Source of the DNA: Novosphingobium acidiphilum DSM 19966
GTDB lineage: Bacteria > Pseudomonadota > Alphaproteobacteria > Sphingomonadales > Sphingomonadaceae
Direction: 5' to 3'
Length of the DNA stretch: 61,089 nucleotides
NCBI RefSeq assembly: GCF_000429005.1
Contig: NZ_AUBA01000019.1
Location: 1-61,089, forward strand
This document shows, one piece after another, positions 1 through 8,887 of this stretch. Both the position numbers and the translations under genes were made by a program. The notes under the pieces are model-generated. The model was not told the DNA's origin. It worked only from the letters and a program-made list of their open reading frames with translations, and ran no database searches. Positions within the stretch are counted from its first letter, which is position 1. Each line of letters begins with the position of its first letter.

Positions 1-2
1 GT

Positions 3-134
3 CAACGCCACAAAATCGAAAACATGTTCGGCAAACTGAAGGACTGGCGCCGCATCCACACCCGTTACGATAGATGCGCCCACACCTTCATGTCCGCTAT
101 CTGCATCGCCGCAACCGTGATCTTCTGGTTGTGA
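3..134 (+). pseudogene. IS5-type transposase, C-terminal end (cut by window edge)
   Basis: An open frame enters from the left edge and ends at the TGA at 132-134. It reads QRHKIENMFGKLKDWRRI and then ends in ICIAATVIFWL. The R..IEN.FGKLK stretch is the C-terminal catalytic-Glu region (E with a following K) of IS5-family DDE transposases. Only 43 residues are inside the window, so whether the whole element is intact cannot be judged. The bases just after the stop probably contain the element's right terminal repeat. It is part of an IS-rich left flank. Confidence 0.8.
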
Positions 135-312
135 TCAATGAGTCCTGAGCCTAGGTCTTGCGATATTGCTTAATGAAGTAATGTAGCGTCACTGATGCCA
201 GCACGAGAATGGACTATGGCTAAAGCTCAATTCGCCGTCATGTTCGGCGATCGTTTCGTTCGGGCCATGGCGGCCTGATGTTCAACCGCCACCCCGCACA
301 CGAAATTCCTGA
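135..312. other. IS junction region without intact gene
   Basis: This stretch lies between the IS5-type fragment and the readable part of the IS3-type orfB. No ORF here resembles a gene. It should hold the end of the first element and the junction with the second; exact boundaries cannot be fixed by eye. Confidence 0.4.
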
Positions 313-1188
313 CACTGCCGTATCGAGCCGATCTGCCGCGAACTGGCGGTCGCCCCTTCGTCGTACCACGAACACGCCGCCCGGCTTGCCGACCCCGCCA
401 AACGGTCGGCCCGTGCCCGGCGCGATGACGAGATCAAGCAGCAGATCGGTCAAGTCCATGAAGCCAGCTCGGGTCTCTATGGCACGCGCAAGGTCTGGCG
501 TCAGATGCTCCGCGAGGGAAACAAAGTGGCCAAGTGCACGGTCGAGCGGCTAATGCGGACCATGGGCTTGGCAGGGGTAAGGCGCGGAAAGACAACGATT
601 ACAACCGTCAGCAATCCGAACGCTGCATGCCCGCTCGACAAGGTGAACCGCAAATTCCGGGTCAGCCGGCCCAACGCGCTGTGGGTGGTCGATTTTACCT
701 ACGTCCACACCTGGGCGGGCTTTGTATATGTGGCGTTTGTGATCGATGCCTACGCCCGGCGGATTGTTGGTTGGAAAGTCAGCACGGCACCCACAGCCAG
801 TTTCGTCCTGGACGCCTTGGAACAGGCAATTCATGCCCGTAGGCCCGGACCTGAAGACGGCCTGATCCACCACAGCGACCGGGGTGTGCAATACCTCGCC
901 ATGAACTACACCCAGCGCCTGGCCGAGGCCAAACTGGTGCCATCTGTTGGCAGCGTCGGCGACAGTTATGACAACGCCTTGGCCGAGACGATCAACGGCC
1001 TCTACAAAGCCGAGGTGATCTGGCGGCAACGATCGTGGCCGACGGCATCGGCAGTCGAGATGGCAACCCTGCGCTGGGTCGACTGGTTCAACAACCATCG
1101 CCTGTTCGGCCCAATCGGATACATCCCACCCGCCGAGGCCGAAGCCAATTACTATGCAGCCATTGAGAACCTCGATATGGTCGCATGA
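313..1188 (+). pseudogene. IS3-family transposase OrfB, 5'-damaged
   Basis: From an in-frame stop at 310-312 the frame reads through EPICRELAVAPSSYHEHAARL, an HTH_21 segment (GLYGTRKVWRQ) and a complete integrase core. The DDE residues are visible in WVVDFTYV, HHSDRGVQY and GDSYDNALAETINGLYK. The first ATG in this frame is at 505, inside the HTH_21 region. The normal N-terminal start and OrfA are missing, and the sequence before 325 looks like a degraded version of the usual N-terminus. The catalytic core is therefore intact, but the element is most likely dead. It could be expressed only from the internal ATG. Confidence 0.8.
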
Positions 1189-1189
1189 C

Positions 1190-1540
1190 TCAAACCAAAT
1201 AGCCTCCAGGAAACCCGGGACGCTTCATTTCCGCATTGAGAGCGTCAACTCTAAGACTTATTGCCGCCTTCTGGACTTCAAGTTTCGCGATCTCGACGCG
1301 CGCGCTGTTACCAAACGCCATCAGCAACCTGAAAACAATCACGAAGACTGTCCACATGACTGCCACCAGCCCGATAGAAATCACAGGCAACCAAAAGCGC
1401 ACAGGCACGACAGCCCGAAAGCCTAACACAAGCGCGCACGCGCTACTTATCCCCGCCCACAGGACCCAAGTTGGGAGCGTACCATTCCTTTTTGCTGCAA
1501 TGGCCAAAGGCATACTCCAAGTAGCTGTGTGAACCCACAT
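1190..1540 (-). CDS. Small membrane protein, C-terminus replaced by IS end
   Basis: Hypothetical protein of 116 aa from the ATG at 1540, with a GAGG about 11 bases upstream; an in-frame TTG at 1570 would add 10 residues. Two strong hydrophobic segments are visible (WVLWAGISSACALVLGF and FWLPVISIGLVAVMWTVFVIVF), followed by a charged helix (ARVEIAKLEVQKAAISLRVDALNAEM). The last 11 residues, KRPGFPGGYLV, are encoded within the terminal repeat of the neighbouring IS3-type element, so the native 3' end has been lost. Codon use is less GC-rich than in the genes to the right. The family is not recognised. Confidence 0.5.
   Translation of the reverse strand: MWVHTATWSMPLAIAAKRNGTLPTWVLWAGISSACALVLGFRAVVPVRFWLPVISIGLVAVMWTVFVIVFRLLMAFGNSARVEIAKLEVQKAAISLRVDALNAEMKRPGFPGGYLV
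1198..1227 (+). repeat. Probable right terminal inverted repeat of the IS3-type element
   Basis: Ten bases after the orfB stop lies a segment ending in CCCGGGACGCTTCA. IS3-family elements end in CA and carry terminal repeats of this kind just past orfB. The left repeat is not recognisable, so the assignment rests on position and the terminal CA. Confidence 0.45.
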
Positions 1541-1772
1541 GGTCGAAAATGCCTCAAGAGTATCCTTCAATCAAGCATGAACCATCGCATTATAACGTCG
1601 ATCCTGGCAAAAAATGGAAATAATCTCAATGTGATATGACCGATCGGAGGTGCGCACTCGTGCAAGGAGATGCGGGCTATGCCCGACGCCATTGCCAAGC
1701 ATAGCGCAAAATATATCGTTCTCTTCAGAATTCAGCGCGAATAATAAACCATCTTGTCGCCAGGCTACACAG

Positions 1773-2795
1773 CTAACGGGCCGAAACCCGGGTAATTTCG
1801 ACGATCGCCTGTCTCATTCGCAACTGGGCACTATTACTATCGGACAGCAGGGCGCGGTGCAGCAGTGCCAGCCGATTCAGCAGTCGTTCAAGCTTTGCAC
1901 CCCGCCATTTGTGCAACTGCACCATGAGATCGGGCTTGTCGCGAAAGAACACGCGACGTGCCTGAATTTCGGCATCAAGAAAGCCGTTCAGATTGCCGCC
2001 CGTGCCAGCCCGGGCCGCCAATTGCGCCAGTTGCACCGCGCGGCGTTCGAAAGCCAGCAGCAGCCCGACCGGATTGATATCGCCCGAGGCCAGCCGACCC
2101 AATTCATCGCCAAGCCGGTCGACCATCCCACCCAGTGCAGCATTGACCAGCGGTCCCATGCTGTCATCGATGGTGGCGGTGCCTATGGCCGCGAGATCGG
2201 CGGGAGTCGCAGTGCGCGGGCTTTCGGGGCTGGCATCGAGATAGAGCGCCAGCTTGTCGATTTCACTGCGCACGATGCGGGTGTCGAGCCCGGCGGCCAG
2301 CGCGATGGTTTCCACCATGGCACCGCCCAGCCGAACGCCGGCCGCATCGGCCATTGTGCGCACGGCCTCACTCGCACTGCGCAAGTCGGGCGGATAGAAC
2401 ACGCTGACCAGCGCATCATCGCGATCGGCGAGCAGCTTGGCCACGCGCGACTTGTCGGTGGCACCGCTGGCGATGACCAGCACCGGCCACCCGGCTACGG
2501 GATCGGCAATCAGCGTTGCGATCGCCTCGTAGGCCTCGTCGCCCGACATCGTGACGACAATCAGGCGCTTGTCGCCAAACAGCGATGTCGAACGAGCCTC
2601 GTCCGCCAGCCGGATCGGATCACGTTTCAGGTCTGCGCCGGTGAAGTCCTGGCGTTCGGCAGCGCCCAACCGCGCCGCAACCAGCGCCGCCGCATCGGCC
2701 GCCCCGGCCTCATCCGCGCCGCAGAAATAGAACACCCTGGCCTGTTGCAGCACACGACCCAGCATCCCGGCAAAGGTCTTTTGCGTGGCCTTCAT
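1773..2795 (-). CDS. holA: DNA polymerase III, delta subunit
   Basis: The 340-aa protein is the clamp-loader delta subunit, which opens the beta sliding clamp during replication. Length and the N-terminal layout (VFYFCGADEAG, then a degenerate P-loop domain with LFGDKRLIVV) fit the HolA family, and the helical C-terminal collar domain ends in LRMRQAIVEITR. The start ATG overlaps the stop of lptE (ATGA), so the two are translationally coupled in the order leuS-lptE-holA. This gene order is common in Sphingomonadales and other alphaproteobacteria. No anomaly is seen. Confidence 0.93.
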   Translation of the reverse strand: MKATQKTFAGMLGRVLQQARVFYFCGADEAGAADAAALVAARLGAAERQDFTGADLKRDPIRLADEARSTSLFGDKRLIVVTMSGDEAYEAIATLIADPVAGWPVLVIASGATDKSRVAKLLADRDDALVSVFYPPDLRSASEAVRTMADAAGVRLGGAMVETIALAAGLDTRIVRSEIDKLALYLDASPESPRTATPADLAAIGTATIDDSMGPLVNAALGGMVDRLGDELGRLASGDINPVGLLLAFERRAVQLAQLAARAGTGGNLNGFLDAEIQARRVFFRDKPDLMVQLHKWRGAKLERLLNRLALLHRALLSDSNSAQLRMRQAIVEITRVSAR

Positions 2796-3340
2796 GGGTG
2801 CGGCCCGGAAGCTCCCTGTCGCAGCCGCGTGGCGATCCGGGTCACGATCTGGTTGGCAATGTCGCGGGCCAGGTTTTCCTGCGCGGTCTGTTCGGCCGCG
2901 ATCACGGCATATTCGCTCGATACGATATCGATGCCGGCATCGGCATCGGCCGTGGCATCGAGCAGGATCGCGCCGGTCGACAGATCGACAAGCTGGTAGC
3001 GCGCGCGCATCACACTGCGTTCGCGGCTGACCGCGTTGTCGGGCGTGACGATCATTCCCGTCAGCTTTTCATCCAGCCGCACGTCGAGCCGATAGCGCGC
3101 GGTGGTGCGCGCGGCCTCGCCCAACCGGTCGGTCAGGGCGCTGTGCACCAGATAGCCGGCCTTGCCTTCGATCGATGACACAGTGACCGCGCCGACATCG
3201 CGCGCAACCACGCCCGCACTGCCGCCGGCATAGAGCGGCTGAAGCCCGCAGCCCGACACCAGCCCGATGGCGCTGACCATGCCGCAAGCCAGCGCCACCA
3301 GCGCGGCGCGGCGCAGGATGCGCGGATCAGGCGACAACAT
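2792..3340 (-). CDS. lptE: LPS-assembly lipoprotein LptE
   Basis: The 182-aa predicted outer-membrane lipoprotein would plug the LptD barrel and help deliver LPS to the cell surface. The start at 3340 gives a basic N-terminus, a hydrophobic segment and a lipobox LVSGC with Cys31 as the lipidated residue, followed by GLQPLYAGG, a signature of alphaproteobacterial LptE. A start 7 codons further upstream is possible but only lengthens the overlap with leuS, now 14 bases. It lies between leuS and holA in one operon. Sphingomonads have LptE even though glycosphingolipids replace part or all of their LPS, so the Lpt route here may carry other glycolipids; that is inference. Confidence 0.87.
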   Translation of the reverse strand: MLSPDPRILRRAALVALACGMVSAIGLVSGCGLQPLYAGGSAGVVARDVGAVTVSSIEGKAGYLVHSALTDRLGEAARTTARYRLDVRLDEKLTGMIVTPDNAVSRERSVMRARYQLVDLSTGAILLDATADADAGIDIVSSEYAVIAAEQTAQENLARDIANQIVTRIATRLRQGASGPHP

Positions 3341-5888
3341 TGACCAGCCGGTCGGGCACAACGATCACTTTCTTCACAGCCGCCCCGTCAAGCGCACGCT
3401 GCACTTTTTCCGATGCCAGGGCCAGCTGTTCCAGGTCTTCGCGCGACGTGCCCTTGGCAACCGTCAGCGTGTCGCGCAGCTTGCCCTTGACCTGCACCGC
3501 AACGGTGACCTCGTCATCGATGAGCAGTGCCGGATCGACAGCCGGCCACGCGGCATCGGCAATCAGCCCGCCCGATGCGGTGCGGATGGTTGCCCAGGCC
3601 TCTTCGGCCAGGTGCGGCATCATCGGTGCGACGAGCAGCAGGATGGTATGGATCGCGCGGGTGCGATCGGCAGATGAGGCGGCCTTTTCGGTTGCACCGG
3701 TCAGTTCGTAGATCCGCGCGACGGCCTTGTTGAAGCTCAAGGCTTCGATATCGGCGGCGACCGCGTGCACTGTCTGGTGTGTCTTGCGCGCCAGCGCCGT
3801 GTCTTCACCAGTGGCGCTGGCATCATAATGGGCAAACAGGCGCCACAGCCGCTGAACAAAGCGTGCGCAGCCTTCGATGCCAGCCTCGGACCATGGCAAA
3901 TCGCGTTCGGGCGGGCTGTCAGACAGCATGAACCAGCGGATCGCATCGGCACCGTGGCGCGCCACGATGTCGTCGGGATCAACCACGTTCTTCTTCGACT
4001 TCGACATCTTGATCACGCGGCCGATCCTGAGCGGCTGATCGGTGCCTTTGACGAACACCTGTCCGTCGCTTCGCTCCACGTCGGCGGGCGAGAAGTATTC
4101 GGTAACCGACGATGTCGACCCATCGGCTGCGGTGTGCAGTTTCAGTCGCTCGTAGGTCTCGTGCGTGACCATGCCCTGGGTAAACAGGCTGGCAAACGGT
4201 TCGGTCAGGTCGATCAGGCCGATATGCGCAAGCGCGCGGGTCCAGAACCGGGCATAGAGCAAGTGCAGGATCGCATGTTCGATCCCGCCGATATACTGTT
4301 CTACCGGCAGCCATTGCGCCACCACCGCCGGATCAAACGGACGATCGGCGGGCTGGCTGGCAAAGCGCAGGAAATACCACGACGAATCGACGAACGTGTC
4401 GAGCGTGTCGGTCTCGCGCCGCGCGGGCACGCCGCATTGCGGGCAGGGCACATGTTTCCACGTGGGGTGGCGGGCAAGCGGATTGCCCGGCACCGAAAAA
4501 TCGACATCGTCGGGCAACACCACGGGCAGCTGCTTTTTGGGCACCGGCACCACGCCGCACACTTCGCAATGCACAAACGGAATCGGCGTGCCCCAATACC
4601 GCTGGCGCGAAACGCCCCAGTCGCGCAGCCGCCAAACGGTCTTGCCCTGGCCCCAGCCTGCGGCTTCGGCACGCGCGATCACCAGCGCCTTGGCCTCGTT
4701 TACGCCCAGGCCATCGAGGAACCGCGAATTGACCAAGATGCCATCGCCGGTTTCGGCTTCGCCGGCGAACGGCCGGTCGGCCTCCTGCGCGCAGGGTGCG
4801 ACGACCCGGGTAATGGCCAGGCCATATTTGGTGGCAAATTCGAAATCGCGCTGGTCGTGCCCCGGCACGCCCATGACCGCACCGGTGCCATAGTCCATCA
4901 GCACGAAATTGGCGATGTAGACCGGCAGCGTCCAGCCGCTGTCAAACGGATGCAGCACTTCAAAGCCGGTGTCAAAGCCCAGCTTTTCGGCGGTTTCCAG
5001 CTCGGCCGCGGTGGTCCCGCCCTGCTTGCACAGCGCGATGAAGGCGGCTGCCTCGGCATTGGAGGCGGCCAGGGCTTGCGCAACCGGATGATCGGCGGCG
5101 ATGGCGACAAAGCTTGCGCCAAAGATCGTGTCGGGGCGCGTGGAATAGACCGCGATCGGGTCTTGCAGCGGCGCCAGCGGGGCAAAGCTGAATTGCAGCC
5201 CTTGCGATTTGCCGATCCAGTTTTCCTGCATCAGGCGAACTTTTTCGGGCCACTTGTCGAGCGCGCCAAGGCCGCTCAGCAGTTCATCGGCAAATTGCGT
5301 GATTTTCAGGAACCACTGGTTCAGCTTGCGCTTTTCCACCAGCGCGCCCGAACGCCAGCCGCGCCCGTCGATGACCTGTTCGTTGGCCAGCACGGTCTGG
5401 TCGACCGGGTCCCAGTTCACCGCCGATTCGCGGCGATAGACCAGGCCTGCGGCATAAAGGTCGAGGAACAGCGCCTGTTCCTGCCCGTAATAGTCGGGAT
5501 CGCACGTGGCGAGTTCGCGGCTCCAGTCGAGCGCGAAGCCCAGCCGTTTGAGCTGCGCCTTCATGTTGGCGATATTGTCTCGGGTCCAGCCGCCGGGGTG
5601 GACGCCCTTTTCCATCGCGGCGTTTTCCGCGGGCATGCCGAAGGCGTCCCACCCCATCGGGTGCAGCACTTCGTGGCCGATCATCCGCTTGTAGCGGGCC
5701 AGCACATCGCCCATCGTGTAATTGCGCACATGCCCGATGTGAATGCGCCCCGAAGGATAGGGAAACATTTCCAGCACATAGCTGCGCGGCTTGGCCGAGG
5801 CATCGTCGGCGCGAAAGGTCTGGGCGTCGTCCCAGGCTTTTTGCCAGCGGAGATCGGCGCTGGCCGGATCAAAACGGTCTGAAGTCAT
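3327..5888 (-). CDS. leuS: Leucyl-tRNA synthetase
   Basis: This cytoplasmic class I aminoacyl-tRNA synthetase of 853 aa charges tRNA-Leu. The HIGH motif is at residues 50-53 (SGRIHIGHVRNYTMGD) and KMSKS at about 627-631 (KMSKSKKNVVDPDDI). The large CP1 editing domain between them and the C-terminal anticodon-binding domain (ending PDRLVNVVA) give the usual full length. It is the first gene of the leuS-lptE-holA run. A 705-aa open frame on the opposite strand is a GC-driven shadow. Confidence 0.98.
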   Translation of the reverse strand: MTSDRFDPASADLRWQKAWDDAQTFRADDASAKPRSYVLEMFPYPSGRIHIGHVRNYTMGDVLARYKRMIGHEVLHPMGWDAFGMPAENAAMEKGVHPGGWTRDNIANMKAQLKRLGFALDWSRELATCDPDYYGQEQALFLDLYAAGLVYRRESAVNWDPVDQTVLANEQVIDGRGWRSGALVEKRKLNQWFLKITQFADELLSGLGALDKWPEKVRLMQENWIGKSQGLQFSFAPLAPLQDPIAVYSTRPDTIFGASFVAIAADHPVAQALAASNAEAAAFIALCKQGGTTAAELETAEKLGFDTGFEVLHPFDSGWTLPVYIANFVLMDYGTGAVMGVPGHDQRDFEFATKYGLAITRVVAPCAQEADRPFAGEAETGDGILVNSRFLDGLGVNEAKALVIARAEAAGWGQGKTVWRLRDWGVSRQRYWGTPIPFVHCEVCGVVPVPKKQLPVVLPDDVDFSVPGNPLARHPTWKHVPCPQCGVPARRETDTLDTFVDSSWYFLRFASQPADRPFDPAVVAQWLPVEQYIGGIEHAILHLLYARFWTRALAHIGLIDLTEPFASLFTQGMVTHETYERLKLHTAADGSTSSVTEYFSPADVERSDGQVFVKGTDQPLRIGRVIKMSKSKKNVVDPDDIVARHGADAIRWFMLSDSPPERDLPWSEAGIEGCARFVQRLWRLFAHYDASATGEDTALARKTHQTVHAVAADIEALSFNKAVARIYELTGATEKAASSADRTRAIHTILLLVAPMMPHLAEEAWATIRTASGGLIADAAWPAVDPALLIDDEVTVAVQVKGKLRDTLTVAKGTSREDLEQLALASEKVQRALDGAAVKKVIVVPDRLVNVVA

Positions 5889-5979
5889 TACAACCCTCTA
5901 CGCGAGACGTGCGTCAGGACGCAACCGGGGCGTTCCCGGTTGATAATGGTCCGGCATTGCGGTGTTGAGGCGCGCGCGC

Positions 5980-6468
5980 TTAGCCTCGGATCGTCTTGCG
6001 GCGCAGGTCGCGCGCGCGGGTCAGGATCACGTCTTCCAGTTTCTGCACGGTGGCGGCTTCGACCGGGGCATCGACCCACACCGAACCCTGCAGCACCTGC
6101 CGGCTGGCGGCAACGCGCACTGCATCGGCGCGCAGATCCTGATCGAGGATCGACACCGTCACTTTCATGCGTTCGCCCGGATTCTTCGGGTTGGCGTACC
6201 AGTCGGTCACGATCACCCCGCCATTGCTGTCGGTCTGCAGCAGCGGCATGAACGACAGCGTATCGAGCGAGGCGCGCCACAGATAGGCGTTGACGCCGAT
6301 CTGGGTCACCTTGCTGGGGGCAAGGACCGCAGCTTCGCGCAGCTTCTTCTTGTGCCGATCGTGATGAGCGCAGGCGCCAAGCGAAACGACAAGCGCACCG
6401 ATAACCAGACCGCGCAGCGCGGTCGATGCGGTGGAACCGAGGGTCTTGGGGCTGGCGCTCAACGTCAC
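5980..6468 (-). CDS. DUF3576 family lipoprotein
   Basis: Predicted lipoprotein of 162 aa. The GTG at 6468 is preferred because AGGA lies 6 bases upstream and it yields a clean signal peptide with lipobox SLGAC (Cys33); upstream in-frame starts (6474, 6543) would only lengthen the N-terminus. The mature part (VNAYLWRASLDTLSFMPL, GGVIVTDWYANP, ERMKVTVSILDQDLRADA) matches DUF3576, an alphaproteobacterial envelope family of unknown function. It precedes leuS by about 90 bases on the same strand and may be co-transcribed with it. Confidence 0.82.
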   Translation of the reverse strand: MTLSASPKTLGSTASTALRGLVIGALVVSLGACAHHDRHKKKLREAAVLAPSKVTQIGVNAYLWRASLDTLSFMPLLQTDSNGGVIVTDWYANPKNPGERMKVTVSILDQDLRADAVRVAASRQVLQGSVWVDAPVEAATVQKLEDVILTRARDLRRKTIRG

Positions 6469-6876
6469 TGTCAATCCTGTCCTTCGCTGGTGCGGCGCTT
6501 GCAGAGAACTGCGAAGGCCGGCCATAAACCGCAAACGGGCCAAGATGCGCCTGCCCTTTGCGGTGAACCGGGCGCACGACGCACACGATCACCGGGGCAA
6601 GGGCGGCACCTGGCCGTTCCTGAATTGGCCTCTAACACCCTGTCGCGCATCGCGGCAAGCGCATTGCGGCAAGTGACGGATCGAGCCGGCTGTGGACTGG
6701 CTGCAACAGTGGCGACACGAACCGCCACGCCATGCGCACAGAACTGGAAACATACCGGCTTTAAGACTATATACAGATTCGAAACGGTGCGCCTGGGGCG
6801 GATCGGCCTTGTCTGGCAACCATTTGCGGGATCGGGCCGGAACGCGGGCGCAACATCGCAGGGTGAGCAGGATACA
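6469..6876. other. Divergent intergenic region
   Basis: About 400 bases between the DUF3576 lipoprotein gene (minus) and the outer-membrane protein gene (plus). Open frames here lack coding character and are shadows. An AT-rich patch near 6760-6785 is the likeliest promoter area for the plus-strand gene, but no convincing -35/-10 pair was found. Confidence 0.4.
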
Positions 6877-7668
6877 ATGCGTGCAGCAGGCGGCAAAGCG
6901 GGGAAAAACGGCGGGTTCCGCCGGTTTTTGCGCGCGCCCGTCATCAGCGCGGTTTGTGTTCTGGCTTCGGCGATTGTGGCGCCCACGGTGGTCAAGGCTT
7001 TTGCCAGTCATGGCGAATCGCTGTCGGTCAGTCTGGCCGCGCGCGGCGCGCTGGGTTCATTTACCCCGGCCTCGGTTGATCCGCGACTGATCGGGCAAAG
7101 TTCCTTGCAAGCGTTGTCGCACGGTCATCTGTTCCGGTTTACCCCTGCGGGGATGGACAACCGCCGTGATCGGTCGGTTACCGTGGCGGTGCGCGTTCCC
7201 GATCTGCACGGTCGTCTGATCGCATCGCGCGCCCCGCAAGCCGAACCCGGTGCGGGCTTTGCCGCAGTGCGGATCACGCCTGTTGCCTATAACCTGGGTC
7301 TGGCGCGCGGATACCAGAGCTTTGCGCTGCCGGCCAACAGCCCGGTGCACGATCTGGCCCGCGACGGCAGCGAATTGCGCGCGTTCTCGCTTGCCACGAC
7401 GGGCACTGCTTCGGCCTCGGTATCGTCTTCGCCGCGGCTTTCGCCCGATATCGCGCTCGATGAACAATCGGCGCCTGGCCGTACCCCGCGCACATTGGGC
7501 ACGCAAAGCGATTATCAGGTCAAGATGGGCGGCAGCTATCGCCTGGTGGGCAATCTCGATGTCACGGCGGGCTTGCGCTATGCCTCGGATCGCGAACGCC
7601 TGCGTGCATTGACAGACCATCGCCAGGACAGCCAGGCGATCTACGTCGGAACCCAGATCCGGTTCTGA
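6877..7668 (+). CDS. Predicted outer-membrane or exported protein, unknown family
   Basis: The ATG at 6877 (AGGA 4 bases before it) opens a 263-aa protein with a basic N-terminus and a hydrophobic export segment (APVISAVCVLASAIVAPTVV). The frame is open far upstream, but that part antisenses the lipoprotein gene. The C-terminus (KMGGSYRLVGNLDVTAGLRYASDRE and finally YVGTQIRF) alternates polar and hydrophobic residues and ends in Phe, the pattern recognised by the BAM complex. The last strands may thus insert in the outer membrane, but the region before them is not a typical barrel. No family name is claimed. Confidence 0.65.
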   Translation: MRAAGGKAGKNGGFRRFLRAPVISAVCVLASAIVAPTVVKAFASHGESLSVSLAARGALGSFTPASVDPRLIGQSSLQALSHGHLFRFTPAGMDNRRDRSVTVAVRVPDLHGRLIASRAPQAEPGAGFAAVRITPVAYNLGLARGYQSFALPANSPVHDLARDGSELRAFSLATTGTASASVSSSPRLSPDIALDEQSAPGRTPRTLGTQSDYQVKMGGSYRLVGNLDVTAGLRYASDRERLRALTDHRQDSQAIYVGTQIRF

Positions 7669-7912
7669 CCGCGTCCGTCGTGCTGCGGACACATTTTTTC
7701 ACGCCAGCGCCGGATAGATGTGCACCGTGTCGTGCAATGCTGTCCCCGTGGCGGCGTTTTTTGCCTGTCCGGAATTGATCTCGACCAAAGCGCGCATTGC
7801 CGCATTCGTATAGTTGCCCCAAGGGTTTGGGCGTGGCTTGCCGCAACACCGGCATGGTCGTAGCCTGTTGCGGTGTCGAACCGGGCACAATCGATCGGGG
7901 AAAGGATCTGAC

Positions 7913-8635
7913 ATGGCGCGTGTGGCGATTGTGACGGGTGGGACACGTGGGATTGGTGCGGCGATCAGCATCGCGCTTCATGCCCAGGGGCGCACCGTGG
8001 TGGCGAACTATACCGGGAACGCGGCGCGGGCCCGCGCCTTTACCGAGGCCACCGGCATTCCCACCGCGCGCTGGGACGTAGGCGATCATGAAGCGACACT
8101 GGCCGCGGTGACAGCCGTTGCCGAGACGCACGGGCCCATCGACATCGTCGTCAACAACGCCGGGATCACCCGCGATGGCGTGCTGCACCGGATGAGCTTT
8201 GACGACTGGAACGAAGTCATGCGCGTGAATCTGGGGGGCTGCTTCAATATGGCCAAAGCCACGTTTTCAGGCATGCGCGAACGCGGCTGGGGCCGCATCG
8301 TCAATATCGGATCGATCAACGGCCAGGCCGGGCAATATGGCCAGGTCAACTATGCCGCAGCCAAATCGGGCATCCATGGCTTTACCAAGGCGCTGGCGCA
8401 GGAAGGCGCGAAATACGGCGTGACCGTCAACGCCATCGCGCCGGGTTATATCGACACCGATATGGTCGCGGCGGTGCCCGCGCCGGTGCTGGACAAGATC
8501 GTCGCGAAAATTCCGGTCGGACGGCTTGGCGAAGCAGACGAAATCGCACGCGGCGTTGCGTTTCTGACTTCGGAGGAGGCCGGTTTTGTGACCGGCTCGA
8601 CCATGTCGATCAACGGCGGGCAGCACATGTACTGA
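7913..8635 (+). CDS. phaB: Acetoacetyl-CoA reductase (SDR family)
   Basis: The 240-aa NADPH-dependent short-chain dehydrogenase probably reduces acetoacetyl-CoA to (R)-3-hydroxybutyryl-CoA for polyhydroxybutyrate. The Rossmann motif TGGTRGIG is near the start, then NNAG, the catalytic Ser (IGSINGQAGQYGQ) and YAAAKSG (Tyr and Lys); IAPGYIDTDMV and the ending SINGGQHMY are typical of PhaB. The start is the ATG at 7913 after a GGGGAAAGGA box. The neighbouring RHH gene is co-oriented. FabG-type activity in fatty acid synthesis is the alternative, but the C-terminal signature favours PhaB. Confidence 0.9.
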   Translation: MARVAIVTGGTRGIGAAISIALHAQGRTVVANYTGNAARARAFTEATGIPTARWDVGDHEATLAAVTAVAETHGPIDIVVNNAGITRDGVLHRMSFDDWNEVMRVNLGGCFNMAKATFSGMRERGWGRIVNIGSINGQAGQYGQVNYAAAKSGIHGFTKALAQEGAKYGVTVNAIAPGYIDTDMVAAVPAPVLDKIVAKIPVGRLGEADEIARGVAFLTSEEAGFVTGSTMSINGGQHMY

Positions 8636-8644
8636 GTGGCCGCA

Positions 8645-8887
8645 ATGCCGGATCTGTTCCACCCCCCGGTCAAGCGCTCGGTCGAGATCGCCGGGCACAA
8701 GACGTCGATCAGTCTTGAACCGCTGTTCTGGGACTGGCTGCGTGCGGCCGCCGTCGAACAGGGGGTGCCGATCAATGCGCTGGTCGCGCGCATCGACGCC
8801 GAACGGATCAAGGCCGCAACGCCGCCTGGCCTGGCCGGCGCCATCCGCCTGTGGCTGGCGGCACGCGCCCTGCCGGCGGGGGATTAA
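8645..8887 (+). CDS. Ribbon-helix-helix domain protein (RHH_4 type)
   Basis: Small 80-aa protein with KRSVEIAGHKTSISLEPLFWDWLRAAAVEQGVPINALV, which fits the RHH_4 ribbon-helix-helix family: a short beta strand carrying R and S/T, then two helices. Such proteins bind DNA as dimers and often follow phaB in sphingomonads. A GTG at 8636, directly after the phaB stop, is an alternative start adding three residues. The stop overlaps the murA stop on the other strand at a TTAA palindrome. The target is unknown; regulation of PHB or acyl metabolism is inferred only from context. Confidence 0.75.
   Translation: MPDLFHPPVKRSVEIAGHKTSISLEPLFWDWLRAAAVEQGVPINALVARIDAERIKAATPPGLAGAIRLWLAARALPAGD

Noticed and set aside
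3765..5882. 705-aa open frame opposite leuS
   Set aside because: GC-rich antisense shadow; leuS on the other strand has complete family motifs, while this frame has arginine/glutamine-rich noise and no domain.
5962..6876. N-terminal extension of the outer-membrane protein frame
   Set aside because: Antisense to the DUF3576 lipoprotein gene; the export signal starts at 6877.
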